Source: Cellulomonas denverensis (GTDB taxonomy: Bacteria; Actinomycetota; Actinomycetes; Actinomycetales; Cellulomonadaceae). Taken from it: a stretch of DNA of 64,000 nucleotides. A model generated the notes under the pieces. That model did no database searches, was not told where the DNA came from, and saw nothing but the letters and a program-made list of their open reading frames with translations. Positions 26,650-33,792 of the stretch are shown one piece after another; within the stretch, counting starts at the first letter, position 1, and every line of letters begins with the position of its first letter. The DNA lies in NCBI RefSeq assembly GCF_012396125.1, contig NZ_JAAXOX010000004.1, positions 186,001 through 250,000 of the forward strand, read 5' to 3'. Both the position numbers and the translations under genes were made by a program.

Positions 26650-28242
26650 GTGTTCATCTTCATCCTGCAGATCCGGCACATGCTGGACGCCCAGGCCGAG
26701 CTCTACCTGTTCGCCGTGTTCTCCGGCCTGGTCTGGGCTCTCTGGCTGATCAAGGTCGGCCTGTCCCGCCGCTACCGGCCCTACCTGGAGGACCACCACG
26801 AGTCCACCAGCGTGGTCGTCCCGGTGGTGGACGAACCGCTCGACCTGTTCCGCGACGTGCTGCACCGGGTGACCGAGCAGCAGCCGGACGAGGTCATCGT
26901 CGTGATCAACGGCAAGCCCAACCCGGGACTGGTCGAGGTGTGCGAGGAGTTCGCACCCCTGGTCCGCTGGGTGCACACCCCGATCCCGGGCAAGCGCAAC
27001 GCGGTCAAGATCGGCACCGAGCTGTCCCGGTACGACATCACCGTCCTGGTCGACTCGGACACGGTCTGGACCCCCGGCACCCTGCGCGAGCTGGTCAAAC
27101 CCTTCGCCGACCCGAAGATCGGCGGCGTCACCACCCGGCAGCGGATCCTGGAGCCCACCCGGTCCTGGATCACCCGCTGGGCGGACTGGCTGGAGAACTC
27201 CCGTTCGCTGTACTCGATGCCGGCCCAGTCGGTGCTCGGCCAGGTCGGCTGCCTGCCCGGGCGGACCATCGCCTTCCGCCGCACGATCCTGACCCGGGTG
27301 ATGGACGACTTCATGACCCAGCGGTTCATGGGCGTCTTCCTGGAGGTCTCCGACGACCGCACGCTGACCAATCTCACGCTGAAGGCCGGGTACCGCACGG
27401 TCTACCAGCACACCTCGTTGGTCTACACCGACGCCCCGTTGGAGGTCCGCAAGCTGTTCAAGCAGCAGCTGCGCTGGGCCCGCGGCAGCCAGTACAACAC
27501 CCTGCGGATGCTGCCCTGGATGCTCGGGCACGCGCCGATCCTGGCGGTGTTCTTCTTGGCGGACATCGTGCTGCCGTTCCTGCTGGTCGGCACGATCGTC
27601 GGCTGGGTCTACCGGGCGGTCAGCGGCACCGGGGTGAACCTGTACCAGGCGGTGCTGGAGGCCTACGGCGCGCACGCCGGCTGGTTCTGGGTGATCGCGC
27701 TGATGGTGACCTCCTCGGTGCTGTCGATGGCGATCCGGCAGATCCGGCACCTGCAGGAGGTGCCCGGCGACTTCTTCCGGTTGCCGGTGTTCATCGTGGT
27801 GTCGACGTTCTTCCTGATGCCGGTCCGGCTGCTCGGCTTCCTGCGGATGGCGCACGCCTCCGGCTGGGGCACCCGGGCCGGTGCCTACGCCGGTGGTGAT
27901 CCCGGTGCCCCGGCGGACGACCAGGGGCTGCTGGCCGAGCTGGAGCTGATGAGCCGGCCCGCGCCGGTGGACGTGGTCGACCGGGACGAGTCCCCGGCCG
28001 GGCCCGGGTCCGTCTCGCCCTGGCCGCCGGTCACGGCCGCGAGCGCCCCCGGCACCGGGACGGCGACCGGGACCCTGACCACCAGCACCGCGACCTCGAC
28101 CCGCCGGGCCGCCCGCTCGGCCTCCGCGCCGGTCCCGGTTGCCACCCCGGCCCCGCCCCGCCGCCGGCTCAACCCGCTCGCCGCCATCCCGTACGTCATC
28201 GCGACCGGGATCTTCGCCCTGGAGGCGCTGCTCTATGTCTGA
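26650..28242 (+). CDS. Membrane glycosyltransferase family 2, hyaluronan-synthase-like
   Basis: The protein has 530 residues. GTG 26650 is chosen over GTG 26641 because the strong site GAGGTGA (26639-26645) lies 4-5 nt upstream. It has an N-terminal membrane segment, then a GT2 core with VVVPVVDEP, the DxD motif VDSDTVW, the acceptor motif VSDDRTLTN and the product-gripping QQLRWARG. Three or more membrane helices follow, then a Pro/Ser/Thr-rich cytosolic linker and a final helix at the C-terminus. SDDRTLTN followed by RTVYQ and QQLRW resembles hyaluronan synthase and NodC. It probably polymerises and exports a beta-linked polysaccharide. UDP-glucose dehydrogenase in the operon would supply UDP-glucuronate. 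Confidence 0.88.
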   Translation: MFIFILQIRHMLDAQAELYLFAVFSGLVWALWLIKVGLSRRYRPYLEDHHESTSVVVPVVDEPLDLFRDVLHRVTEQQPDEVIVVINGKPNPGLVEVCEEFAPLVRWVHTPIPGKRNAVKIGTELSRYDITVLVDSDTVWTPGTLRELVKPFADPKIGGVTTRQRILEPTRSWITRWADWLENSRSLYSMPAQSVLGQVGCLPGRTIAFRRTILTRVMDDFMTQRFMGVFLEVSDDRTLTNLTLKAGYRTVYQHTSLVYTDAPLEVRKLFKQQLRWARGSQYNTLRMLPWMLGHAPILAVFFLADIVLPFLLVGTIVGWVYRAVSGTGVNLYQAVLEAYGAHAGWFWVIALMVTSSVLSMAIRQIRHLQEVPGDFFRLPVFIVVSTFFLMPVRLLGFLRMAHASGWGTRAGAYAGGDPGAPADDQGLLAELELMSRPAPVDVVDRDESPAGPGSVSPWPPVTAASAPGTGTATGTLTTSTATSTRRAARSASAPVPVATPAPPRRRLNPLAAIPYVIATGIFALEALLYV

Positions 28243-29968
28243 CGCCCCGATCAAGCTGACCGGCCCCGGCACCGTCCCGGGCAAGGCCTGGTGGGCGCCC
28301 ACCATGGGCCGGATGACCGCCCGTGCCCGGCTCGCCACCACCGCGATCGCCGCCGCCCTGCTGGTGATCACGCTGGTGGTGTGGAACCTGCCCACCGTGT
28401 CCCAGATCGTCACCGGGGACAGCGAACCGGCCCTGACCGCCCGGGAAGAGGAGCTGCTGGCCGAGAACCAGCGGCTGCAGGACGAGCTGGATGTCTCCCG
28501 CTCCCAGTCCGCAGCCCTGCGCGGGGTGGTCGCCGACGAGCAGGCCGCCCGCAAGAAGGGGGAGGACGCCCACGCCCAGGCGCAGGCCGAGCGCGAGGCC
28601 GCCGGGTCGTCGGGTTCGGGTTCGGGTTCGGGTTCGTCACGGTCTTCCGGGTCGGGCTCAGGTTCGGGTTCGTCCGCCGCCCGGAGCGGGTCCACCGGCA
28701 CGGGCACGGCCGCCGCGAGCGCCCCGGCACCCGGTACCGAACAGGGCGCCGCCAACCCGCAGGCGCCCCAGCCCGCCGACCCGGCCGCGCCCGGTCCGCA
28801 GACCCCGCCCACCGCACCGGCCAAGGCCGAGCTGCTCGACCCGGACACCCGGTACTTCGGGATGTACACCGAGCAGGCGCCGTTCAACTGGGCCACCTTC
28901 GACGACGCCGCCCAGCAGGTCGAGCACCGGCAGAACATGGTCGGCTACTTCGGCGGCTGGGACCAGGACTTCCGGGCGAATGCCGTCACCCGGTCCTGGG
29001 AGCGCGGGCTGCTGCCGATGCTGACCTGGGAGTCCCGGCCGATCAACGCCCAGAATGATGTGGTCGAGGAGCCGGACTACACCCTGCCCAAGATCATCGA
29101 CGGGGAGTTCGACGCCTATCTGACCCAGTACGCCCGCGACATCGTCGCCACCGGCCTGCCGCTCGCCATCCGGCTCGATCACGAGATGAACGGCACCTGG
29201 TACCCGTGGTCGGAGACCACCGCCTCCGGCGGGTCGATCAACGGCAACCGGCCCGGCGACTACGTGCGGATGTGGCAGCACGTGCACGACATCTTCGAGG
29301 CCAACGGCGCGAACGAGTACGTGATCTGGGTCTGGGCGCCGAACATCATCAACAACCTGCCCGCCTCGCAGCAGGGGCTGGACACCCTGCAGGGCCTCTA
29401 CCCCGGCGACGACTACGTGGACTGGGTCGGGGTGTCCGGCTACCAGCGCCCGCCGATCCGCGACGGCAACGACTCGACCTTCGCGTACACCTTCGACCGG
29501 ACGCTGAACCAGCTCCGGCAGCTCACCGACAAGAAGATCCTGCTGGCCGAGGTCGGCGCCTCCGAGACCGGCGGCACCAAACCGGCCTGGATCCGGTCGT
29601 TCTTCCAGGGCTTCGACCCCGGGCGCAACGACGACGTGATCGGCTTCACCTGGTTCAACCTGGCGGTGACCACCTACGTCAGTGGCCAGCTGTCCACCAA
29701 CGACTGGCGGGTCGGCTCCCGGGCCAACAGCAAGGCGGCCTTCGCCGACGGGATCGCCGACCCGGCCCGCAACTTCGGCGGTGAGTCGCTACGCGCCGCC
29801 GAGGAACCCTCGACCGCGCAGGCCCAGCTCACGGCGCCCACGGCCCCGGCCGCGACCGCCGCACCCTCCCCCACCGCCACCCCGGAACCAGCTCCCACCG
29901 CGACGGCCACACCCGATCCCACCCCCGCACCGACCCCGTCACCCAGCACCACTGGCGGCACCCCGTGA
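28235..29968 (+). CDS. Membrane-anchored GH26-like glycoside hydrolase
   Basis: The protein has 577 residues; ATG 28235 overlaps the end of the GT2 gene by 8 bp and has GGAGGCG upstream. Order: short cytosolic N-terminus, one membrane helix (about 34-54), coiled coil (about 70-110, Glu/Gln/Ala-rich), a Gly-Ser-rich linker encoded by a GGGTTC hexamer repeat, an Ala/Pro linker, a GH26-like barrel, and a Thr/Pro/Ala-rich tail. The barrel has the acid/base Glu in IRLDHEMNGTWYPW and the probable nucleophile Glu in ILLAEVGASE. Known GH26 enzymes cut beta-mannan or related beta-glycans. Linked to a synthase, it probably trims or releases the exported polymer. The catalytic side faces outward. Confidence 0.85.
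   Translation: MSDAPIKLTGPGTVPGKAWWAPTMGRMTARARLATTAIAAALLVITLVVWNLPTVSQIVTGDSEPALTAREEELLAENQRLQDELDVSRSQSAALRGVVADEQAARKKGEDAHAQAQAEREAAGSSGSGSGSGSSRSSGSGSGSGSSAARSGSTGTGTAAASAPAPGTEQGAANPQAPQPADPAAPGPQTPPTAPAKAELLDPDTRYFGMYTEQAPFNWATFDDAAQQVEHRQNMVGYFGGWDQDFRANAVTRSWERGLLPMLTWESRPINAQNDVVEEPDYTLPKIIDGEFDAYLTQYARDIVATGLPLAIRLDHEMNGTWYPWSETTASGGSINGNRPGDYVRMWQHVHDIFEANGANEYVIWVWAPNIINNLPASQQGLDTLQGLYPGDDYVDWVGVSGYQRPPIRDGNDSTFAYTFDRTLNQLRQLTDKKILLAEVGASETGGTKPAWIRSFFQGFDPGRNDDVIGFTWFNLAVTTYVSGQLSTNDWRVGSRANSKAAFADGIADPARNFGGESLRAAEEPSTAQAQLTAPTAPAATAAPSPTATPEPAPTATATPDPTPAPTPSPSTTGGTP
28612..28635 (+). repeat. Hexanucleotide tandem repeat GGGTTC inside the GH26 gene
   Basis: Four exact GGGTTC units encode part of a Gly-Ser linker, with degenerate further units to about 28676. 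Changes in copy number would keep the frame and alter linker length only. Confidence 0.8.
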
Positions 29969-30012
29969 ACCGCCGCCGCACCCGCCGCCGCCCCACCGCC
30001 GAGGAGTCCGCC

Positions 30013-31425
30013 ATGAACGACCCGTTCCTGTCCGCCGCCGAACTGTCCGCCGGCACCGACCCCGGACCCGCCCTCACCGATCCGTCCACCGCGCCGGTCC
30101 GGATCGCCGTCTTCGGCACCGGCTACCTGGGCGCCACCCACGCCGTCGCGATGGCCGAACTCGGCTTCGAGGTCTGGGGCGCCGACACCGATCAGGCCAA
30201 GGTCGACGCCCTGGCCGCCGGGAAGGTGCCGTTCTACGAGCCCGGCCTGGACCCGCTGCTGGCCACCCACCTGGACAGCGGCCGGATCCGGTTCAGCACC
30301 GACCTGGCCGCCGCGGCCGCCTGGGGGGATGTGCACTTCATCTGCGTCGGCACTCCCCAGCAGAAGACTTCACACGCCGCGAACCTGTCCTACGTGGAGT
30401 CCGCGGCCACCACCATCGCCCGGAATCTGACCAAGGACGCCCTGATCGTCGGCAAGTCCACCGTGCCGGTCGGCACCGCGGCGCGGCTGCGCGAGCTGGT
30501 CGCGGCCGAGGCGCCCGCCGGGGTCCGGGTCGAGCTGGTCTGGAACCCGGAGTTCCTGCGCGAGGGAAAAGCGGTGGCCGACACCCTGCACCCGGACCGG
30601 ATCGTGATCGGCGGCGCGGGGCCCAGCGCCGAGGCGACGCTGCGTGAGGTCTACGCCGGGCCGATCGCCGAGGGCACCCCGGTAGTGGTGACCGACCTGC
30701 CGACCGCCGAGCTGGTCAAGGTGTCGGCCAATGCGTTCCTGGCGACCAAGATCAGCTTCATCAACGCGATCGCCGGGGTGTGCGAGGCGGCCGGGGCGGA
30801 TGTCACCGTGCTGGCCGACGCCCTGGGCCACGACAGCCGGATCGGCCGCCAGTTCCTGGACGCCGGGCTGGGCTTCGGCGGCGGCTGCCTGCCCAAGGAC
30901 ATCCGCGCGCTGATGCACCGGGCGAACGAGCTCGGCGCGCACCGGGCCTCGGCGCTGCTGCAGCAGGTGGACGAGATCAACATGGGCCAGCGCGAGCGGG
31001 TGCTGGACCTGGCGGTGCGGGCCTGCGGCGGGTCGGTGCTGAACCGGCGGATCGGCGTGCTCGGTGCCGCGTTCAAGCCGCACACCGACGACGTCCGGGA
31101 CTCCCCGGCACTGAACGTCGCCGCGGCTCTGCACCTGCGCGGCGCCCAGGTCACGGTGTTCGACCCGCAGGCCGGGGACACCGCCCGCCGGTCCTTCCCG
31201 ACCCTGTCCTACGCGACCAGCGTCGAGGAGGCGGTGGAGGGCACCGACGTGGTCCTGGTGCTCACCGAGTGGGAGCAGTTCACCGCCGCCGATCCGGCCG
31301 CCCTGGCATCGCTGACCGCCGCGCCGCGGGTGATCGATGCCCGGGGCAAGCTCGACCCGGCCGCCTGGCGCGGGGCGGGCTGGGAGTTCGCCGGCCTGGG
31401 ACGTAGTGCCCCCGTGGCGGCCTGA
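30013..31425 (+). CDS. ugd: UDP-glucose 6-dehydrogenase
   Basis: This 470-residue enzyme oxidises UDP-glucose to UDP-glucuronate with two NAD+. ATG 30013 is chosen because GAGGAG ends 6 nt upstream; GTG 29965 would add a basic 16-residue tail without a ribosome site. Visible blocks: NAD-binding VFGTGYLGATHAVAMAELG, VGTPQQK, GKSTVPVGTA, NPEFLREG, AELVKVSANAFLATKISFIN, and the catalytic cysteine in GFGGGCLPKD. The C-terminal UDP-binding domain starts with IGVLGAAFKPHTDDVRDSP. It is the third gene of the exopolysaccharide operon and ends at the hairpin 31441-31492. Cytosolic. Confidence 0.95.
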   Translation: MNDPFLSAAELSAGTDPGPALTDPSTAPVRIAVFGTGYLGATHAVAMAELGFEVWGADTDQAKVDALAAGKVPFYEPGLDPLLATHLDSGRIRFSTDLAAAAAWGDVHFICVGTPQQKTSHAANLSYVESAATTIARNLTKDALIVGKSTVPVGTAARLRELVAAEAPAGVRVELVWNPEFLREGKAVADTLHPDRIVIGGAGPSAEATLREVYAGPIAEGTPVVVTDLPTAELVKVSANAFLATKISFINAIAGVCEAAGADVTVLADALGHDSRIGRQFLDAGLGFGGGCLPKDIRALMHRANELGAHRASALLQQVDEINMGQRERVLDLAVRACGGSVLNRRIGVLGAAFKPHTDDVRDSPALNVAAALHLRGAQVTVFDPQAGDTARRSFPTLSYATSVEEAVEGTDVVLVLTEWEQFTAADPAALASLTAAPRVIDARGKLDPAAWRGAGWEFAGLGRSAPVAA

Positions 31426-31440
31426 TCAGGACCGGCGCAC

Positions 31441-31492
31441 GCATCGAGGGTGCCGGGTTGCCCCCGAACGGGTGACCCAGCACCCTCGATGC
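31441..31492 (+). terminator. Long hairpin terminator after ugd
   Basis: A perfect 13-bp stem (GCATCGAGGGTGC at 31441-31453, complement at 31480-31492) is extended inward by a mismatch and GGGT/ACCC. Its outer sequence CATCGAGGGTGC resembles CATCGAGAGTGC at the edge of the palindromic element 33654-33710. Confidence 0.75.
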
Positions 31493-31537
31493 TGACAGGG
31501 TGATCAGTCCTGTTGCCCGCCGTCGAAGGAGACCGCC

Positions 31538-32308
31538 ATGACCGTGCGCGACCTGCCCTGGCCGGAGGGCACCCCGTCCTCCGTCGAACTCAGTGCCCCG
31601 GACCTGGCGGCGGCGGAGGCGTTCTACGGCCCGCTGTTCGGCTGGACCTTCGACCGGGCGCCGGCCGAGATGAACCACTACACCACCGCCCTGCTGCACG
31701 GCCGGCCCGCCGCGGCGTTCAACCCGCCGATCCCGGGCACGCACACCGCGCCCGGCTGGCTGACCCACCTGTCCACCCAGGACGCCGCCGCCGCGGTCGA
31801 GCGGGCCACCGCCGCCGGTGCCCAGGTGCTGCTGGCCCCGCTGCCGGTGATGGAGTTCGGCACCCTGGCGGTGCTGGCCGACCCACTGGGCGCGGTGTTC
31901 GCGCTCTGGCAGCCGGGGACGCAGATCGGCGCCGGGATCGTCAACGAGCCGGGCGCGATGATCTGGAACGAGCACTTCTCCCGGGACCTCCCCGCCGCCC
32001 AGGAGTTCTACCGCGCGCTGTTCGGGTACCACTACACCGCGCTACCCGGTGAGATGGAGTACGCCACCTTCGACACCGGTGAGCGCGAGCTCGGCGGCAT
32101 GGGCGGCGTCGACCAGGACGCCGGGTGGATGGCCACCTTCGCCGTGGCGGACACCGATGCGGCCGTGGCCACCGTCCTCGCCCGGGGCGGGTCGCTGTTC
32201 CTGGAAGCGGAGGACAGCCCGTTCGGCCGGGTCGCCGGGGTGATCGGGCCGTTCGGCGAACGGTTCTACCTGATCTCCACCGACGAGCCCAGCACCCCGG
32301 AGGCCTGA
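31538..32308 (+). CDS. Two-domain VOC (glyoxalase/bleomycin resistance) family protein
   Basis: This 256-residue protein starts at ATG 31538 behind GAAGGAG. It contains two VOC repeats (about 13-125 and 138-250). Each has the SVELSAPDLAAAEAFYGPLFGW or WNEHFSRDLPAAQEFYRALFGY type opening (shown here as known family openings, two strands then an AxxFY helix). Family members are metal-dependent lyases, dioxygenases or drug-binding proteins; the substrate is not known. The closest type is the 27-kDa CFP30B/hydroxylase group of actinobacteria. The next gene begins 1 bp after its stop region. Confidence 0.85.
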   Translation: MTVRDLPWPEGTPSSVELSAPDLAAAEAFYGPLFGWTFDRAPAEMNHYTTALLHGRPAAAFNPPIPGTHTAPGWLTHLSTQDAAAAVERATAAGAQVLLAPLPVMEFGTLAVLADPLGAVFALWQPGTQIGAGIVNEPGAMIWNEHFSRDLPAAQEFYRALFGYHYTALPGEMEYATFDTGERELGGMGGVDQDAGWMATFAVADTDAAVATVLARGGSLFLEAEDSPFGRVAGVIGPFGERFYLISTDEPSTPEA

Positions 32309-32309
32309 G

Positions 32310-32825
32310 ATGCGTGCACCCCTGATCGCGGCCGGAGCCGTCCTGGCCCTGCTGCTGACCGCCTGCGGTGGCGGGACCGACGCCGGCGACGACACCACCG
32401 CCGGTAGCGACGACACCGGCAGCACCGCCGTCGCCACCCCCGACCCCTCGGAGTCCGCGCCGACCCTGGACCTGACCGCCGGGGCGACCATCGTCGGTCT
32501 GCCGGCCGAGCTGGGCACCCCACCCACCGGAGCCGCCGCGGGCGCCGCCCGGACCAGCGACGACGGACTGATCACGGTGGTCACCTTCGGCTCCTCCACC
32601 TGCCCCCAGGTGCCGGACCCGCAGGCCACCGGCGCCGACGGGACGGTGACGGTCAGCTTCCCGGAGCCGACCGACGGCCCGTGCACCCTGGACTACGTGC
32701 CGGCCAGCAGCGTGGTGGCCCTGCCCGAGTCGCCGGGGGACGGTGACCTGACGGTCACGATCGGCGACTGGGGCACCGTCACGCTGCCCGCCGGTTCCAC
32801 CGAGGCGGTCTGGGTCACCGACTGA
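32310..32825 (+). CDS. Predicted secreted lipoprotein of unknown function
   Basis: This 171-residue protein has a signal peptide ending in a lipobox (ALLLTAC), so Cys19 should be lipidated. A Thr/Asp/Ser-rich linker follows (about 20-50), then a ~120-residue beta-rich domain containing two cysteines (SSTCPQVPDP and DGPCTLDYVP) that could form a disulfide. No family is recognised. It starts 1 bp after the VOC gene stop, with AGGCC weakly upstream, so it is co-transcribed with that gene. Confidence 0.75.
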   Translation: MRAPLIAAGAVLALLLTACGGGTDAGDDTTAGSDDTGSTAVATPDPSESAPTLDLTAGATIVGLPAELGTPPTGAAAGAARTSDDGLITVVTFGSSTCPQVPDPQATGADGTVTVSFPEPTDGPCTLDYVPASSVVALPESPGDGDLTVTIGDWGTVTLPAGSTEAVWVTD

Positions 32826-32834
32826 GGGCGGCAC

Positions 32835-32848
32835 TACCCTCGACGCCG
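32835..32848 (+). promoter_or_regulatory. -10 element of probable leaderless trmB transcript
   Basis: TACCCT at 32835-32840, 7-nt spacer, GTG at 32848. The hexamer is the same as for dedA and pyrE. Confidence 0.6.
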
Positions 32849-33600
32849 TGATCCCTCCCGACCAGCGACCCGGCAGCGACTTCCATCCCGCGCCCCAGCT
32901 GCCGGGCGGCCGGATCCGCACGTTCCACCCCCGGCGTGCCCCGCTCGGCGTGCGCCGGACCGAGGCGCTGGAACGACTGTGGCCGCGGTACGGGGTCTCG
33001 GTGCACGACCCGGAGCTCGGCCTGCCGCCGCTGACCGAGGCCGGGACGCTGGACACGGTCGCGCTGTTCGGGCGCTCCGCCCCGCTGGTGGTGGAGATCG
33101 GCTCCGGGATGGGCGACGCCACCGCCGCGATGGCCGCCGCCGACCCCGACCGGGACTACCTCGCGGTGGAGGTGCACCTGCCGGGGATCGCGCACCTGCT
33201 GACCCTGATCGAGCAGGGCGGGCTGACCAACGTCCGGCTGGCGCACGGTGACGCCCTGGACCTGTTGCGGACCCGGATCGCGCCGGACTCGCTGGATGCG
33301 GTGCACGTGTTCTTCCCCGACCCCTGGCCGAAGGCCCGGCACCACAAGCGCCGGATCATCATCCCGGAGCACGTGGCGCTGATCCGGTCCCGGCTGCGGC
33401 CCGGCGGCACCCTGGTCTGCGCCACCGACTGGGAGCCCTACGCCGAGCAGATGCGCGAGGTGCTGGACGCCGACCCCGGGCTGACCAACCCCCACGGCGG
33501 CTGGGCACCCCGGCAGGCGGCCCGGCCGGTGACCCGGTTCGAGCAGCGCGGGGTGGACGCGGGCCGGGTGATCCGGGACCTGGTCGCGGTCCGGGTGTAG
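32848..33600 (+). CDS. trmB: tRNA (guanine-N7-)-methyltransferase
   Basis: This 250-residue SAM-dependent enzyme methylates G46 in the variable loop of tRNAs. It contains the SAM-binding VVEIGSGMGDAT, YLAVEVHLPGIAHLL, VRLAHGDALDLL and the strongly family-specific VHVFFPDPWPKARHHKRR block, then a THxxYA-type region here read as ATDWEPYAEQM. The GTG at 32848 is supported by a -10 hexamer 7 nt upstream. The ~50-residue N-terminal extension is usual for actinobacterial TrmB. Its last codons fall in an imperfect 20-bp tandem repeat that continues past the stop. Confidence 0.94.
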   Translation: MIPPDQRPGSDFHPAPQLPGGRIRTFHPRRAPLGVRRTEALERLWPRYGVSVHDPELGLPPLTEAGTLDTVALFGRSAPLVVEIGSGMGDATAAMAAADPDRDYLAVEVHLPGIAHLLTLIEQGGLTNVRLAHGDALDLLRTRIAPDSLDAVHVFFPDPWPKARHHKRRIIIPEHVALIRSRLRPGGTLVCATDWEPYAEQMREVLDADPGLTNPHGGWAPRQAARPVTRFEQRGVDAGRVIRDLVAVRV

Positions 33601-33640
33601 CCGGTCGGGTCTGGGCCTAGCCGATCGGGCCCGGGTCTAG
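33601..33640 (+). repeat. Imperfect 20-bp tandem repeat after trmB
   Basis: Two 20-nt units (33601-33620, 33621-33640) match at about 16 positions and both end in CTAG. The last 20 nt of trmB, ending in its TAG stop, look like a more diverged unit. Confidence 0.6.
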
Positions 33641-33653
33641 CCCGCTCCCTCAT

Positions 33654-33710
33654 CGAGAGTGCACGAATGCACGCCTCCGGGGCCGGGAGGCGTGCATTTG
33701 TGCACTCTCG
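33654..33710. repeat. Dispersed palindromic element, copy 2 (25-bp arms)
   Basis: Arms 33654-33678 and 33686-33710 are complementary at 24 of 25 positions with a 7-nt loop. The left arm shares its first 21 bp exactly with copy 1 at 9036-9056. It also lies between convergent genes (trmB and an ABC gene). Confidence 0.85.
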
Positions 33711-33792
33711 GCGAGACGGGGACGGGCAGCGGGCCGCACGCACCACCCTCGGTCAGGTCCGGGTGGCTGGTCCGGGCCCACGATGCGGCCGG

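Noticed and set aside
31441..31492. Hairpin after ugd as a third copy of the dispersed palindrome
   Set aside because: Only the outer 12 nt are similar and the rest differs, so it is listed as a terminator with a noted resemblance.
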